A DNA stretch of 40,009 nt, from NCBI GenBank assembly GCA_019694675.1, contig JAIBBK010000030.1, forward strand, positions 1 to 40,009. The letters run 5' to 3'. The translations under genes and the position numbers were made by a program. This DNA is from Ignavibacteria bacterium. Lineage in GTDB: Bacteria > Bacteroidota > Ignavibacteria > Tepidaquicellales > Tepidaquicellaceae. Position 1 is the stretch's first letter. Every line of letters begins with the position of its first letter. Below the pieces are notes generated by a model. It had not been told where the DNA came from and did no database searches. It saw only the letters and a program-made list of their open reading frames with translations. This document shows positions 16,301 to 24,019 of this stretch, piece after piece.

Positions 16301-16842
16301 AATGCAATTAAAAAAAGAAGAAGCGAGCTTACAAATACCTTCAGCGGCCTTGCGAGCTTCCTGAAATCAACCGCACTTCCGAAATCAACCTCGCCCGCTT
16401 TCTCATTCACTCTCTCCAGTTCAGCGTCTATGAGTTCGGGAGAAAATAAAGTTGCCGAACCGCCGCCGGAATACTGCCTGTAAAGCGAAAGTGAATTGGA
16501 CAGATTGTCCCCGATACCCGAAAAGTAATTCCCGATCCTCTGAGCATACGACACGGCGTCGAACCCGCCTGATATGCCAAGTATTCTGAATAAGAAATGC
16601 ATCAGAATATACACAACAGTAGCAACAGATCCGCCAAGCGTTCCCCAGTATATGATCTTTCTTGCGGATGTTCCGAAATGAAAGACTGATTCAGCTGCCA
16701 GCGCCGCAAGCACGATGAGAATGACCGCGGAGAGAGCATAAAGAATGTACTTCAGCAAATGGAAAACATTTTCCTTTTTGCTTGCTGAGCTTAGCCTGTT
16801 TTCGAGAGAGCGAAATATTTCGGCCGAATTGCTGTATTGCAT
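13366..16842 (-). CDS. DUF4175-family membrane protein with giant coiled-coil domain
   Basis: The 1158-aa protein has membrane segments at about residues 29-50, 62-88 and 166-186, then beta-rich Ig-like domains (about 200-500, with NPPAFTG and an IIEPRQANYELN stretch). A very long Glu/Lys/Gln coiled coil follows (about 515-850; QKEIEELKKQIQKNEEL is typical). Next come a Met/Gln/Gly/Asn-rich low-complexity region (about 930-1010; GKKGKGNKPGEGNMG) and a short conserved tail. This order matches DUF4175 proteins of Bacteroidota and Alphaproteobacteria, whose biochemical role is unknown and which often sit beside MoxR/DUF58/Bat genes. None of those neighbours is here. The ATG at 16842 is preceded by an A/T-rich 400-bp region and no Shine-Dalgarno. 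Confidence 0.85.
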   Translation of the reverse strand: MQYSNSAEIFRSLENRLSSASKKENVFHLLKYILYALSAVILIVLAALAAESVFHFGTSARKIIYWGTLGGSVATVVYILMHFLFRILGISGGFDAVSYAQRIGNYFSGIGDNLSNSLSLYRQYSGGGSATLFSPELIDAELERVNEKAGEVDFGSAVDFRKLARPLKVFVSSLLLFLIAFVFFGNSLSKAANRLANYGYGFLDDLGISFTVLPGNKEIARGEDLEIKVFVNSLDKSFRPGYVKIVSSGGRGEDAVRLEAGSDGAFRNFYEDVQESFRYYAEYEGLKSEEFEISVADYPAVKSFRLTVNPPAFTGVPGKTQENEGDVFCPQGSELAFELTATKDLSEAGIDLKGARISFAVVGNSAKGSITANEPGEYSFYLKDSVGREGKNYRKYVIKVLADENPAIAIIEPRQANYELNLENEILIRARISDDYGFSGLTLNYRKAGSNQGSPASSQFASVKIPLMNLNATSVEVPYVWGISGMNIRRGEKVEYYLEVTDNAGKSTRSELRSLVYRAPEEAFRKKKEEARELRNELESAYDQAMDLQKEIEELKKQIQKNEELGLNEQKKQELEKKIDNFQKNLQSTQNQLQQNMEDLQESNMLDEKTLEQYMELQKMFNKINTPELQKMLEKLREALKKQDSEELREAMKNFKFDEEAFKKYMEKAMELLKKIENMQKFGELTQKLDEITKKQEELKKDTENSDKSNTEKMKDLAAEQMMIKDDTKEFNEELKKLIDEINKMKEQMSAEDLEKIREQMQKSGTENKMQESQNQLNSGQKQNSEKTQQEIMDELNKMNDAMKDAMSKMMDSQDRNEKLKQKLEEILKELKEMSERQQGLKEKTDDTEPGNKGEFQKNRQEQGDLQGDLSQTIDDLMNTTKMGMMLSPEMGKELGNAYNKMDKAGKELGEMQKDKASDSQGDAKRSLDIAAQMLGDMLSQMGQNGKKGKGNKPGEGNMGQLMQRLGEIIAQQMGLNGKTGKMGENGQQGNDGKGPSPENLPQEQKIEMDRLRLEQMQIQKSMEQLNEELKKEQERSGEKVFGDMSEVEKEMREVIKQLSEYNLDDKLKEKQNRILSRMLDARLSQREKDFEPKRESRPGENVSRNSPPEIVLSGPGSYNALREEFLQLQKEGYSAEYEALITKYLMELRKNGLTGQQ

Positions 16843-17242
16843 CGGGGGAATTACCGGTTAATTAGCTGTAAATTAACTTAGTTATTGACGTGAAAGTTAT
16901 CAATGAATAACACACGCCAACACTTTTGTAACTGCCAAACTCCGCCTTAAGCTGATTAATTCCTTTGCATACAAGGCGCAGCAGATTGGCCGCATTACGG
17001 ACATATGCCGCATTGAACCGGTGTTCATTCATAAGAGCCGACTTTGCTGCGCCCTTTGCCCTTCGGAAATCAGTGGGCTCAGGCATAAGATGCTTTGAGA
17101 CCGGACGGTTTATTCAGCATTCATGGATTTCAAGCATCATTAGTGTCACTCTATTGAGCCACCCCTGAGCATGTCGAAAGGTTCAAAGGAAAGCGATTAA
17201 TTTGCTGAGGATAGAATCCCAGCTGCAGATAGTATTCGTAAA
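16843..17242. other. Divergent intergenic region between the DUF4175 gene and the plus-strand secreted protein
   Basis: This 400-bp region must hold the promoters for both directions, but I see no convincing -35/-10 pair. A 74-codon minus-strand open frame at 16862-17086 has no recognisable motif and ends inside the AT-rich leader of the DUF4175 gene; I do not call it. A REP-like sequence lies at 17162-17190. Confidence 0.5.
17162..17190. repeat. REP-like element fragment
   Basis: CCCCTGAGCATGTCGAAAGG is a close variant of the CCCTGAGC(T)TGTCGAAGGG repeat that recurs in intergenic DNA of many bacteria. It is imperfectly self-complementary. I see a single copy in this window, so identification rests on recall of the motif. 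Confidence 0.4.
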
Positions 17243-19705
17243 TTGATCGCTTTGGACGTGAATGATAAACCTTCACATCTCTGCAATAGTAATGACTTGA
17301 ATATTTACTCTAACTTGCTGATAATTGTTCGCCCCAAAAATTTCGAAATATCAAAAAATGGGGGAAATATCAGAAGCTTCATTTACGTTCTCAGCATTAC
17401 AGTTTTACAGATCCTCTTATCCGCACATGCGTTTTCAATTCCCCAAAATTATCCCCAAGACCTTGATCCTGAAACTGCGAACTGGCTGGCAAGAGTGGAT
17501 TCTTCCGGCGGCAGTGTTTCTGACAGTGTCCTGTCAGCAGTAGATGATTATGTAAAGGAGATCAAAGGACAGAACGGGCTTTCACTGAACATCCGTAATC
17601 TGATCCTTCGCGAGAACTGGTTCTGCGGCAGTTTTCAGGCCGCTTTTGTGCCTTTGTTCAGAAATTCAAACGCAGGCACCGGTTACTCGGGAGCGCCGGC
17701 GGACATAAACAGAAACTACTCCGAAAGCGAGTACACAGAAACGGGATCCCAAAGCGGACTGATGGGAAACGGTATCAACAGGTACGTGGAAACAGGATTG
17801 ATACCGTATCAGAATTCCGACCTTACCCTTTCTGATTGCAGGATAACTATCTACAGCATGTCAGAAGGTTTTGAAACGGGCCGGAGCGGCTGCCGTTTTG
17901 ACGGCGTTGGATTCTACTTGTATCCGAGATATACCAACGGAAGTTCTTATTTCAATCTTAACAGCACTTCCGAATCGTCCACTCCTGTGCCGTCAATGCT
18001 CGGCTACATTTCGGTGCAGAGGACCAATTCACAACTGAATGACGTTTACTACAGGAACAATCTTCTGACGACAATTCAGAATTACTCCGCAAATTACAAA
18101 CCCAATATCGGATTCACCGTCGGGGCATTCAACAACGGCGGGACAATGAATCAGTTCATGAACATTCGCCTTGGCGGATATTCGATCGGCAAGAGCTTAT
18201 CGCCTTCACAGGCGGCCGTTCACTACAATGCCGTGAACCGGCTTATGGAAAGGCTTGGCCGGGCATTGACAGGAACAGCTGTTCCGGAGATCAGGTCGGA
18301 ATTGTTCACCTTTAACGGATCGGGACTGTATGCGAATCTCAGGACCCGCCCGGGGGGGTTCGCTCAGTTCGAGATCCAGAATTCTTCGGGCGAGCCCGTT
18401 GAGGGATTCTCATTCAGCGACTGCCCGCAGATCACAGGCGATCACTTTGATCACAGGGTTGCTTGGTCCGGCGGTTCAGATGTATCGCAATTGGTAAATA
18501 CGTCAGTCTTTCTCAAGGTGCGGCTGAAGAATGCAGATCTTTTCACTGTTCAGTTCAAAGATCAGGCGGAGCCCATAGACAGCGGAGCAGCGGGTTACAA
18601 GGCAGGTACGGCTAAGCAGTTCTTTGCCGACACTCTGCTTTTCAGAAATTCCGCCGGCATCATAAGAATGATGCACAGGGCGGTGAAGAATCCGGAACCC
18701 GTGCTGTCTCCAACCGCTTCATGGGAGGGTAACTACATCATAACAACTTACAGCAATGTCGGTTATTCAAAAAGCGTGGATCAGGACAGGATGGTGTACA
18801 AGATGTGGCTGAGATGCGTGAACAGTTACGGCAGAGTGCCCGTGTATTATGAATCCGTTGACGGCATCAGCTGGACACGCCCCATAGTGGAGCTATTCAA
18901 GTTCAACGGCAGTGCAGAGAATAACATTCTTTCCGATGCGCCGTATCCCGGCGGCCTCTATACGGTAGTTGATGATTCGGCTTACAATCAAACCGATTCG
19001 ACAAGAAGGTTCAAGTCCGTTTACAACACTCACCCCACAAGTGCTGACAGCAGGCTCAATGTTTCTTTTTCATATGACGGACTTGTCTGGATCCCGTACT
19101 CGGGCAATCCGGTGAGATACATAGGCGAGGACCTTTCATCATGCGGCTGGAATCCTTCGCTGGGCAAGTATCTCGGATACTTCAGGGACTCTCTCGGCGT
19201 CCGTAAAATCGGAAGGTATCTGAGCAATGACTGGATAAACTGGACTTACACAGGCACAATTCTGAAGGCGGAATCATACGACATTAAAGGAACACAATTC
19301 TACAATATGTCTGTGATGTACAAAGACAGCGTTTACTGGGGAATCGCAGGAGTGCTTAAGCTTAATTCAGCGCTTGAAGAGAACCCCGTCAATCCCACAA
19401 GGACAGACAATACTGTATATCTTGCATTGCTGTTTTCAAGGGACGGAATAAACTTCATCCGTTGCGGCAACCTGACTCCCCTTGTCAGTTACGGAGAACT
19501 TGGGGAATGGGATGACCAGATGATCTATACGGCGGGAATTCCCGTGACTATAGGAAATGAGTATTACATCTATTACAACGGATTCAATTACAAGCACTAT
19601 ACAAACGGCGCGGCTCCGGCACCTTACGGCGGTGTGCCAAAGAAAAGCCACATTGGCCTTGCCAGGATCGGGGTGGACAGGTTCATATCACTTACTTCTT
19701 ATTAG
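17243..19705 (+). CDS. Large secreted protein: LamG/ConA-like domain plus glycosidase-type propeller-like domain
   Basis: The 820-aa product has a signal segment (SFIYVLSITVLQILLSAHAFS, about residues 47-67). Residues about 150-340 contain GYISVQRTNSQLNDVYYRN, IGFTVGAFNNGG and LSPSQAAVHYNAVNRLMERLGRAL, a pattern seen in LamG-like lectin domains of Bacteroidota. From about residue 470 the repeated YYESVDGISWTRP, SYDGLVWIPYSGNP, WINWTYTGTIL and SRDGINF resemble the blades of GH43/GH32-like five-bladed propellers. I cannot identify acid/base residues with certainty, so glycan binding or hydrolysis is an inference. No T9SS tail is present. The start is uncertain: TTGs at 17243, 17297 and 17315 are all in frame, with no ATG before the signal peptide. 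Confidence 0.7.
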   Translation: MIALDVNDKPSHLCNSNDLNIYSNLLIIVRPKNFEISKNGGNIRSFIYVLSITVLQILLSAHAFSIPQNYPQDLDPETANWLARVDSSGGSVSDSVLSAVDDYVKEIKGQNGLSLNIRNLILRENWFCGSFQAAFVPLFRNSNAGTGYSGAPADINRNYSESEYTETGSQSGLMGNGINRYVETGLIPYQNSDLTLSDCRITIYSMSEGFETGRSGCRFDGVGFYLYPRYTNGSSYFNLNSTSESSTPVPSMLGYISVQRTNSQLNDVYYRNNLLTTIQNYSANYKPNIGFTVGAFNNGGTMNQFMNIRLGGYSIGKSLSPSQAAVHYNAVNRLMERLGRALTGTAVPEIRSELFTFNGSGLYANLRTRPGGFAQFEIQNSSGEPVEGFSFSDCPQITGDHFDHRVAWSGGSDVSQLVNTSVFLKVRLKNADLFTVQFKDQAEPIDSGAAGYKAGTAKQFFADTLLFRNSAGIIRMMHRAVKNPEPVLSPTASWEGNYIITTYSNVGYSKSVDQDRMVYKMWLRCVNSYGRVPVYYESVDGISWTRPIVELFKFNGSAENNILSDAPYPGGLYTVVDDSAYNQTDSTRRFKSVYNTHPTSADSRLNVSFSYDGLVWIPYSGNPVRYIGEDLSSCGWNPSLGKYLGYFRDSLGVRKIGRYLSNDWINWTYTGTILKAESYDIKGTQFYNMSVMYKDSVYWGIAGVLKLNSALEENPVNPTRTDNTVYLALLFSRDGINFIRCGNLTPLVSYGELGEWDDQMIYTAGIPVTIGNEYYIYYNGFNYKHYTNGAAPAPYGGVPKKSHIGLARIGVDRFISLTSY

Positions 19706-19732
19706 TCAGTAATCTTCGCGAATAATATGCAG

Positions 19733-19763
19733 AGTCCGGAGCATTCCCTCCGGACTTTCTTTT
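19733..19763 (+). terminator. Rho-independent terminator
   Basis: AGTCCGGAG pairs perfectly with CTCCGGACT across a six-base loop and is followed by TTCTTTT. It lies 28 bp after the stop of the large secreted protein and isolates it from the membrane-protein pair. Confidence 0.85.
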
Positions 19764-19837
19764 CAGCTCATTCCGATTACCTGACTTTCATTAGTTAATT
19801 CCTTTTGCAAAATTAAGTACAACACTATGAATAATTC

Positions 19838-20839
19838 TTGACCACAACTCTGATAAAGAAGTTATCCGAACCTCAGTCAGTGATGATAATTGTACTGGCA
19901 GTAATCAGTTATCTGAACATCAGCGAAAGGACCATACTTCCCGATGTACCGAAACGGATGGAAATACAATCTTCCATTTTAAGTGGTACGATGGAACCTC
20001 CGTATCAGTACAGAGTGATGAAGCCGTTGCTGGGTAAGATCCTGCAGACGGCAATCCTTCCGTTCAGCGGAGATGAAGAGTTTACGCATGCCCTCTCTTA
20101 TCAGTTACTGAACTTTGCAGTGTTCCTGGGGATCTATGTTCTTCTGTACAGGTACCTTCGCAATTTCTTTTCGGCAAATGTATGCATCCTCGGCATGGCA
20201 CTGTTTGCCGCACTTTTGCCGCTTTGCATTACAAGCATATGGGAAGAAGGCGATTACATTACGCTTCTGCTTTACTTAGCCGGATTGTCTCTCATCTTCA
20301 GCGGCAGGGAAAAATATCTTCCTCTTATATTCCTTATCGGAGTATTCAACCGCGATCAGATAATCTTTCTGCTCATGTTCTATGCGGCATATCTTTATTC
20401 CGAAGGAAGGCTGAATGACAGATCCGCCCGCATGACGGCATTGCTTTCAGCTCTGCTGTGGGCGGCAGGTTACCTCTCACTGCGACTGATCTTCGGATTC
20501 AGAGAGTCCATTTACACCGTACAGCACAATGTTTCCACAAACATCAACACATGGATATCCGCCGCTGAACTTTGGACCGCAATGATACTGGTGTTTGTAA
20601 TACTGAGCATATCTGCATTCCGCAAGAGCGGCAAGTACTTCAGGTTCGGGTTGCTAATTCTGATTCCTTACACGGTGATCTACTTCTGCCTCGCAATTGT
20701 AACTCAGCTGGCAAAATTTCTCCCCGCTTATCTTATACTGATTCCGATGAGCCTGCAGGTGCTTTCGGGAGAATACACTGCGCAGAACAATGAGAAGGAA
20801 GTCCCGAAACCCGCGAACACTGAAGGAGGAATTCCGTGA
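19838..20839 (+). CDS. Polytopic membrane protein, GT-C-like, first of a tandem paralog pair
   Basis: The 333-aa protein is mostly hydrophobic, with about nine predicted membrane helices. Polar residues that look functional are the SILSGT...YQYRVMKP segment (R59) in the first extracytoplasmic loop, WEEGDY (135-140) and FNRDQ (170-174). R-V and N-R-E/D motifs of this type occur in membrane proteins related to GT-C glycosyltransferases, but I cannot assign a family, so the role is open. The start is TTG at 19838; an ATG just upstream (19827) runs into a stop after four codons. The stop overlaps the GTG of the next gene by 4 nt. Confidence 0.7.
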   Translation: MTTTLIKKLSEPQSVMIIVLAVISYLNISERTILPDVPKRMEIQSSILSGTMEPPYQYRVMKPLLGKILQTAILPFSGDEEFTHALSYQLLNFAVFLGIYVLLYRYLRNFFSANVCILGMALFAALLPLCITSIWEEGDYITLLLYLAGLSLIFSGREKYLPLIFLIGVFNRDQIIFLLMFYAAYLYSEGRLNDRSARMTALLSALLWAAGYLSLRLIFGFRESIYTVQHNVSTNINTWISAAELWTAMILVFVILSISAFRKSGKYFRFGLLILIPYTVIYFCLAIVTQLAKFLPAYLILIPMSLQVLSGEYTAQNNEKEVPKPANTEGGIP

Positions 20840-21765
20840 GGCCCGGATTCATAATGGCTCTGTTCCTTACCGCGATCTCATTTCTGATCGTCGACGGGAG
20901 GATCATCAAGCCCGGACTTGAAGAGAAGTATTCCCTTCAGCAGAGCATCCTTTCAGGCACAAATGAGACCCGGCTTCAGTACGGCGTGCTTGCACCGGCC
21001 GTAAGTTTTGCGATACAGAAAATGGCCGGTACGATAGTGATTAACAATCAGAAGCTGAGACTTTATTCATTTGAGCTGATGTCGCTCTTCCTGTTCGGTG
21101 CATTCTTTCTTCTGCTCTATCTCTATCTGCGCACAAGCTTCACTGAAACAGTTTCCATCACAGGACTTGTGCTCGCTCAGGTACTGCTTGCTCTCATCAT
21201 TCAGGACGTTTATACCGAGCAGGCTATTTTCAATCTGGTGTTCTTTGTGATGGGGATGCTTCTGTTCTCAATAAGGAAGGACTTCCTTCTTCCTCTGGTT
21301 ATTGCCCTCGGCGGACTCAACCAGCCTCAGATCCTTGCTCTGCTTCTGTTTTACATACTCCTTCTCTTTGCAGAAGACCGGCTCCTGAATTTCAAAAGTG
21401 CTGCGGTTATCCTGCTCAGTATTGGCGTATGGCTGCTTGAGTCGTCTTTACTTAAGAGTGTTTACGGGCTCCGGACCGAGTCCGCGGTGACAGACCAGAC
21501 ACCTGTAAATGTGCCTGTATATATTGCTTTGATGCTGATCCTGTTTCTGTCTGCATTCGCCGGTTCCGGCAAATCAATGAAGTTTCGAAGGTACTCGCTT
21601 CTCTTCATCCCGCTCTATTTTGTTTTCACTATGCTTGTTATGCCTGATGCATCGGCCGCTGATCTTTCTCCTTCCATAGTCCTGATGCTGCCCGCATTTC
21701 TTTCCATGTTTGAAACTTCCGTCAACAAAGGTTCTTTGGCTGAAAACCGGAGCACAATTGCATGA
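20836..21765 (+). CDS. Polytopic membrane protein, divergent paralog of the preceding gene
   Basis: The 309-aa product has the same helix layout as the upstream protein and shared landmarks: QQSILSGTNETRLQYGVLAP aligns with QSSILSGTMEPPYQYRVMKP, and ALGGLNQPQILALLLFY with LIGVFNRDQIIFLLMFY. In this copy Arg59 has become Gly50, and Asn-Arg-Asp has become Asn-Gln-Pro. The pair may thus be an active subunit plus a partner that lost the putative active residues. The GTG start has a strong AAGGAGGA 7 nt upstream and is translationally coupled to the first gene. Confidence 0.7.
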   Translation: MRPGFIMALFLTAISFLIVDGRIIKPGLEEKYSLQQSILSGTNETRLQYGVLAPAVSFAIQKMAGTIVINNQKLRLYSFELMSLFLFGAFFLLLYLYLRTSFTETVSITGLVLAQVLLALIIQDVYTEQAIFNLVFFVMGMLLFSIRKDFLLPLVIALGGLNQPQILALLLFYILLLFAEDRLLNFKSAAVILLSIGVWLLESSLLKSVYGLRTESAVTDQTPVNVPVYIALMLILFLSAFAGSGKSMKFRRYSLLFIPLYFVFTMLVMPDASAADLSPSIVLMLPAFLSMFETSVNKGSLAENRSTIA

Positions 21766-21838
21766 TCCGGCATTTTTCGGGGTTTGAAACATTACCCTCA
21801 GAATTACGTTCAAGTATGGAAGCCATAAAAGGAACGGT

Positions 21839-23911
21839 ATGAAAGCATTTTTTACATCACTTTCCCTCGCGCTGATCGCGCTGTCAACCCTTAAGTCATT
21901 TGCGCAGCCGCAGAGCATTTCAAGCACTCAGGCACCCGATGTCAACGGCAGTATCACCGTTGGAGAATGGTCCGGAGCAAAGGTCTTCACCAAATTCTAC
22001 CAGTTCATACCGGAACCTGACGGTACGAACAAGATTGACAGCACGGTGGTGTTTGTAAAGCAGGACAAGGACGCCCTGTATTTTGCTTTCGACTACTATC
22101 CAACAGGAAAGATCATATCAAAGTCTGTAACAAGAGACCGGAGCACAGAAGACGAGAACGAGTTCTTCATTCTGCTTGACATGGAGAATAAGAACCAGAA
22201 CGGATACGTGTTCTCATTCAGCTTTCTCAATAACCAGAGAGATGCCGCAGTTTACAATGTCCGCAACAAGTCCTACGAATGGGACTGGATATGGGATGTG
22301 AGATCAACGATAATAAGAGAGGCGGCCGGCGGCAAGCCGGGACACATACAGACCGAAGTGGAGATCCCTGTCGGCAAAATGCAAAACAAGAACAAGAAGC
22401 AGATCGGAATTGATTTTCAGCTTTTCTCATACAAGCCCGACGGCAATTACTATTACTATTCGATTATTCCCAACAGCGAATTGCTTTCGGTGAAGAATAT
22501 GTACAAGTTTGATCTCGTAACGCCGTTCGAAGATAAACTTAATCTCGACATTGCCGCAATACCGTTTGGAGTTGCACAGAGTTTCAATGACGAAGGAGAC
22601 ACATTGAGGATCGGCGGCGACCTTAATGCGGCGTTTGAGAATCACAAGCTCAAAGCTACGCTTAATCCCGATGAGTCAACGCTTGAAGCGGATCCGTTCC
22701 GATTCTCGCTTTATGCAAGGCCCATATTCCTGCAGGAGAAGAGGCCGTTCTTCAGCAAGGACCTTGACATCTACAGAACTCCGATCAATCTTTTTTACAC
22801 AAGAGCCATAGAGGATATACGCTACGGGCTGAATTATACCTACAGAAGCGATTTGCTTAAAGCTGGAGCAACTTATGTTGCGGATTTTGATCCGGATGGG
22901 AACAGAAGGGAGTTCTTTGTTGCAAGACCCAATTTGAATTTCAAGAATTCCACACTGGGCGGAATGTTCATACGCTCATTGAATAACGGTACTCTTTACA
23001 GGGAAAACATTGTCAGCTTTGACGGCTTCTACCGGTTTCCCGAGAACCCACTTAGATTCGGGGCACAGTTCGTAAACAGCTGGAATTCAGTTCCCGGCAG
23101 GGAGCAGGAAGGAAGCGCTTACAACTTGTACGGCTTTTACCAGTACAATGACGCCGGCGGACCTTTCGCCGACTTCGGCTACAACCGCGTAAACAGGGGC
23201 TTTCAAGCCTCAACTTCCTTTAACAGCCAGATAGGACTTGAGAACAATTTCGACGAGGTCTATGCATCCGGAGGATATCACTTTGCATACGACAGAAAAT
23301 ATTTCAGCGATATAAATGTCTCCGGCGGCTATTATAGAGGAAGGATACTTCACGGAGAGAACGGCATGCCTGACAATTTCAAACTGCAGAACAGATGGAG
23401 CCAGAGTCTTAATTTTAAGCTGAACGATATTGTAAGGATCAATCAGTATTTTGAATACAACACTCCGAATGACTTCGACGAGAACGGGAATCTCATCACG
23501 CGGGAGAACTTTGCGCAGGACTATTCTGCAAATTTTTATGTAGGCGAAACTTCCTTTTATACGGGTTATTACTTCGGCCCGTATTTCGGTGACTTCATAA
23601 AGAATCCATATTTCGGAGCAGACATTTTTCTGTTCAGCAGACTGTCGGTCGGAGCAAGCCTGAATTATATTGACCTCTTTGATACAAAGAGGACGATCAT
23701 AAACACAAGAATTGACTGGCGCGTATTTGACAAGTTCTATGTGAGGTCATATTACCAGAAGGATTCCTTCACAAAGACTCAGTTGTGGAATTCAATTTTT
23801 CAGTATGAATTCTTCGCCGGAAGCAATGTTTACCTCGTTTTCAATCTTAACGGCGAAAAGCTCGAGAATACCAGGAAGTATTTCAAGGTGGCTTACGAGT
23901 TTACGTTCTGA
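21839..23911 (+). CDS. DUF5916 outer-membrane protein with CBM9-like N-terminal domain
   Basis: The 690-aa protein starts with a signal peptide (FFTSLSLALIALSTLKSFAQ). Residues about 25-225 form a CBM9-like beta-sandwich (APDVNGSITVGEWSGA, then FVKQDKDALYFAFDYYP, then ENEFFILLDMENK). The rest matches DUF5916: the EKRPFFSKDLDIYRTPINLFYTR segment family and many alternating aromatic strands ending in FKVAYEFTF, a typical C-terminal Phe of an outer-membrane barrel. Some such proteins sit with carbohydrate-active genes, but their function is unknown. The ATG at 21839 has AAAGGAA upstream. It lies 73 bp after the membrane pair and ends at a strong terminator. Confidence 0.85.
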   Translation: MKAFFTSLSLALIALSTLKSFAQPQSISSTQAPDVNGSITVGEWSGAKVFTKFYQFIPEPDGTNKIDSTVVFVKQDKDALYFAFDYYPTGKIISKSVTRDRSTEDENEFFILLDMENKNQNGYVFSFSFLNNQRDAAVYNVRNKSYEWDWIWDVRSTIIREAAGGKPGHIQTEVEIPVGKMQNKNKKQIGIDFQLFSYKPDGNYYYYSIIPNSELLSVKNMYKFDLVTPFEDKLNLDIAAIPFGVAQSFNDEGDTLRIGGDLNAAFENHKLKATLNPDESTLEADPFRFSLYARPIFLQEKRPFFSKDLDIYRTPINLFYTRAIEDIRYGLNYTYRSDLLKAGATYVADFDPDGNRREFFVARPNLNFKNSTLGGMFIRSLNNGTLYRENIVSFDGFYRFPENPLRFGAQFVNSWNSVPGREQEGSAYNLYGFYQYNDAGGPFADFGYNRVNRGFQASTSFNSQIGLENNFDEVYASGGYHFAYDRKYFSDINVSGGYYRGRILHGENGMPDNFKLQNRWSQSLNFKLNDIVRINQYFEYNTPNDFDENGNLITRENFAQDYSANFYVGETSFYTGYYFGPYFGDFIKNPYFGADIFLFSRLSVGASLNYIDLFDTKRTIINTRIDWRVFDKFYVRSYYQKDSFTKTQLWNSIFQYEFFAGSNVYLVFNLNGEKLENTRKYFKVAYEFTF

Positions 23912-23938
23912 TCCACGTGATGTCAATTTGCATAAAAG

Positions 23939-23971
23939 AAAAGGGTGCTTCATTCAGAAGCACCCTTTTTT
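23939..23971 (+). terminator. Bidirectional rho-independent terminator
   Basis: AAAAGGGTGCTTC and its exact complement flank a five-base loop. T-runs follow on the plus strand and, because of the A-run on the left, on the minus strand too. It sits between the convergent DUF5916 and TonB-receptor genes and can serve both. Confidence 0.9.
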
Positions 23972-24019
23972 GATCTATGCTCATACCGCAAAATGACCGC
24001 GGTATTTCTCATTTACTTC

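Noticed and set aside
16862..17086. 74-codon minus-strand open frame upstream of the DUF4175 gene
   Set aside because: No recognisable motif, no ribosome-binding site, and it ends in the AT-rich leader of the DUF4175 gene; probably chance.
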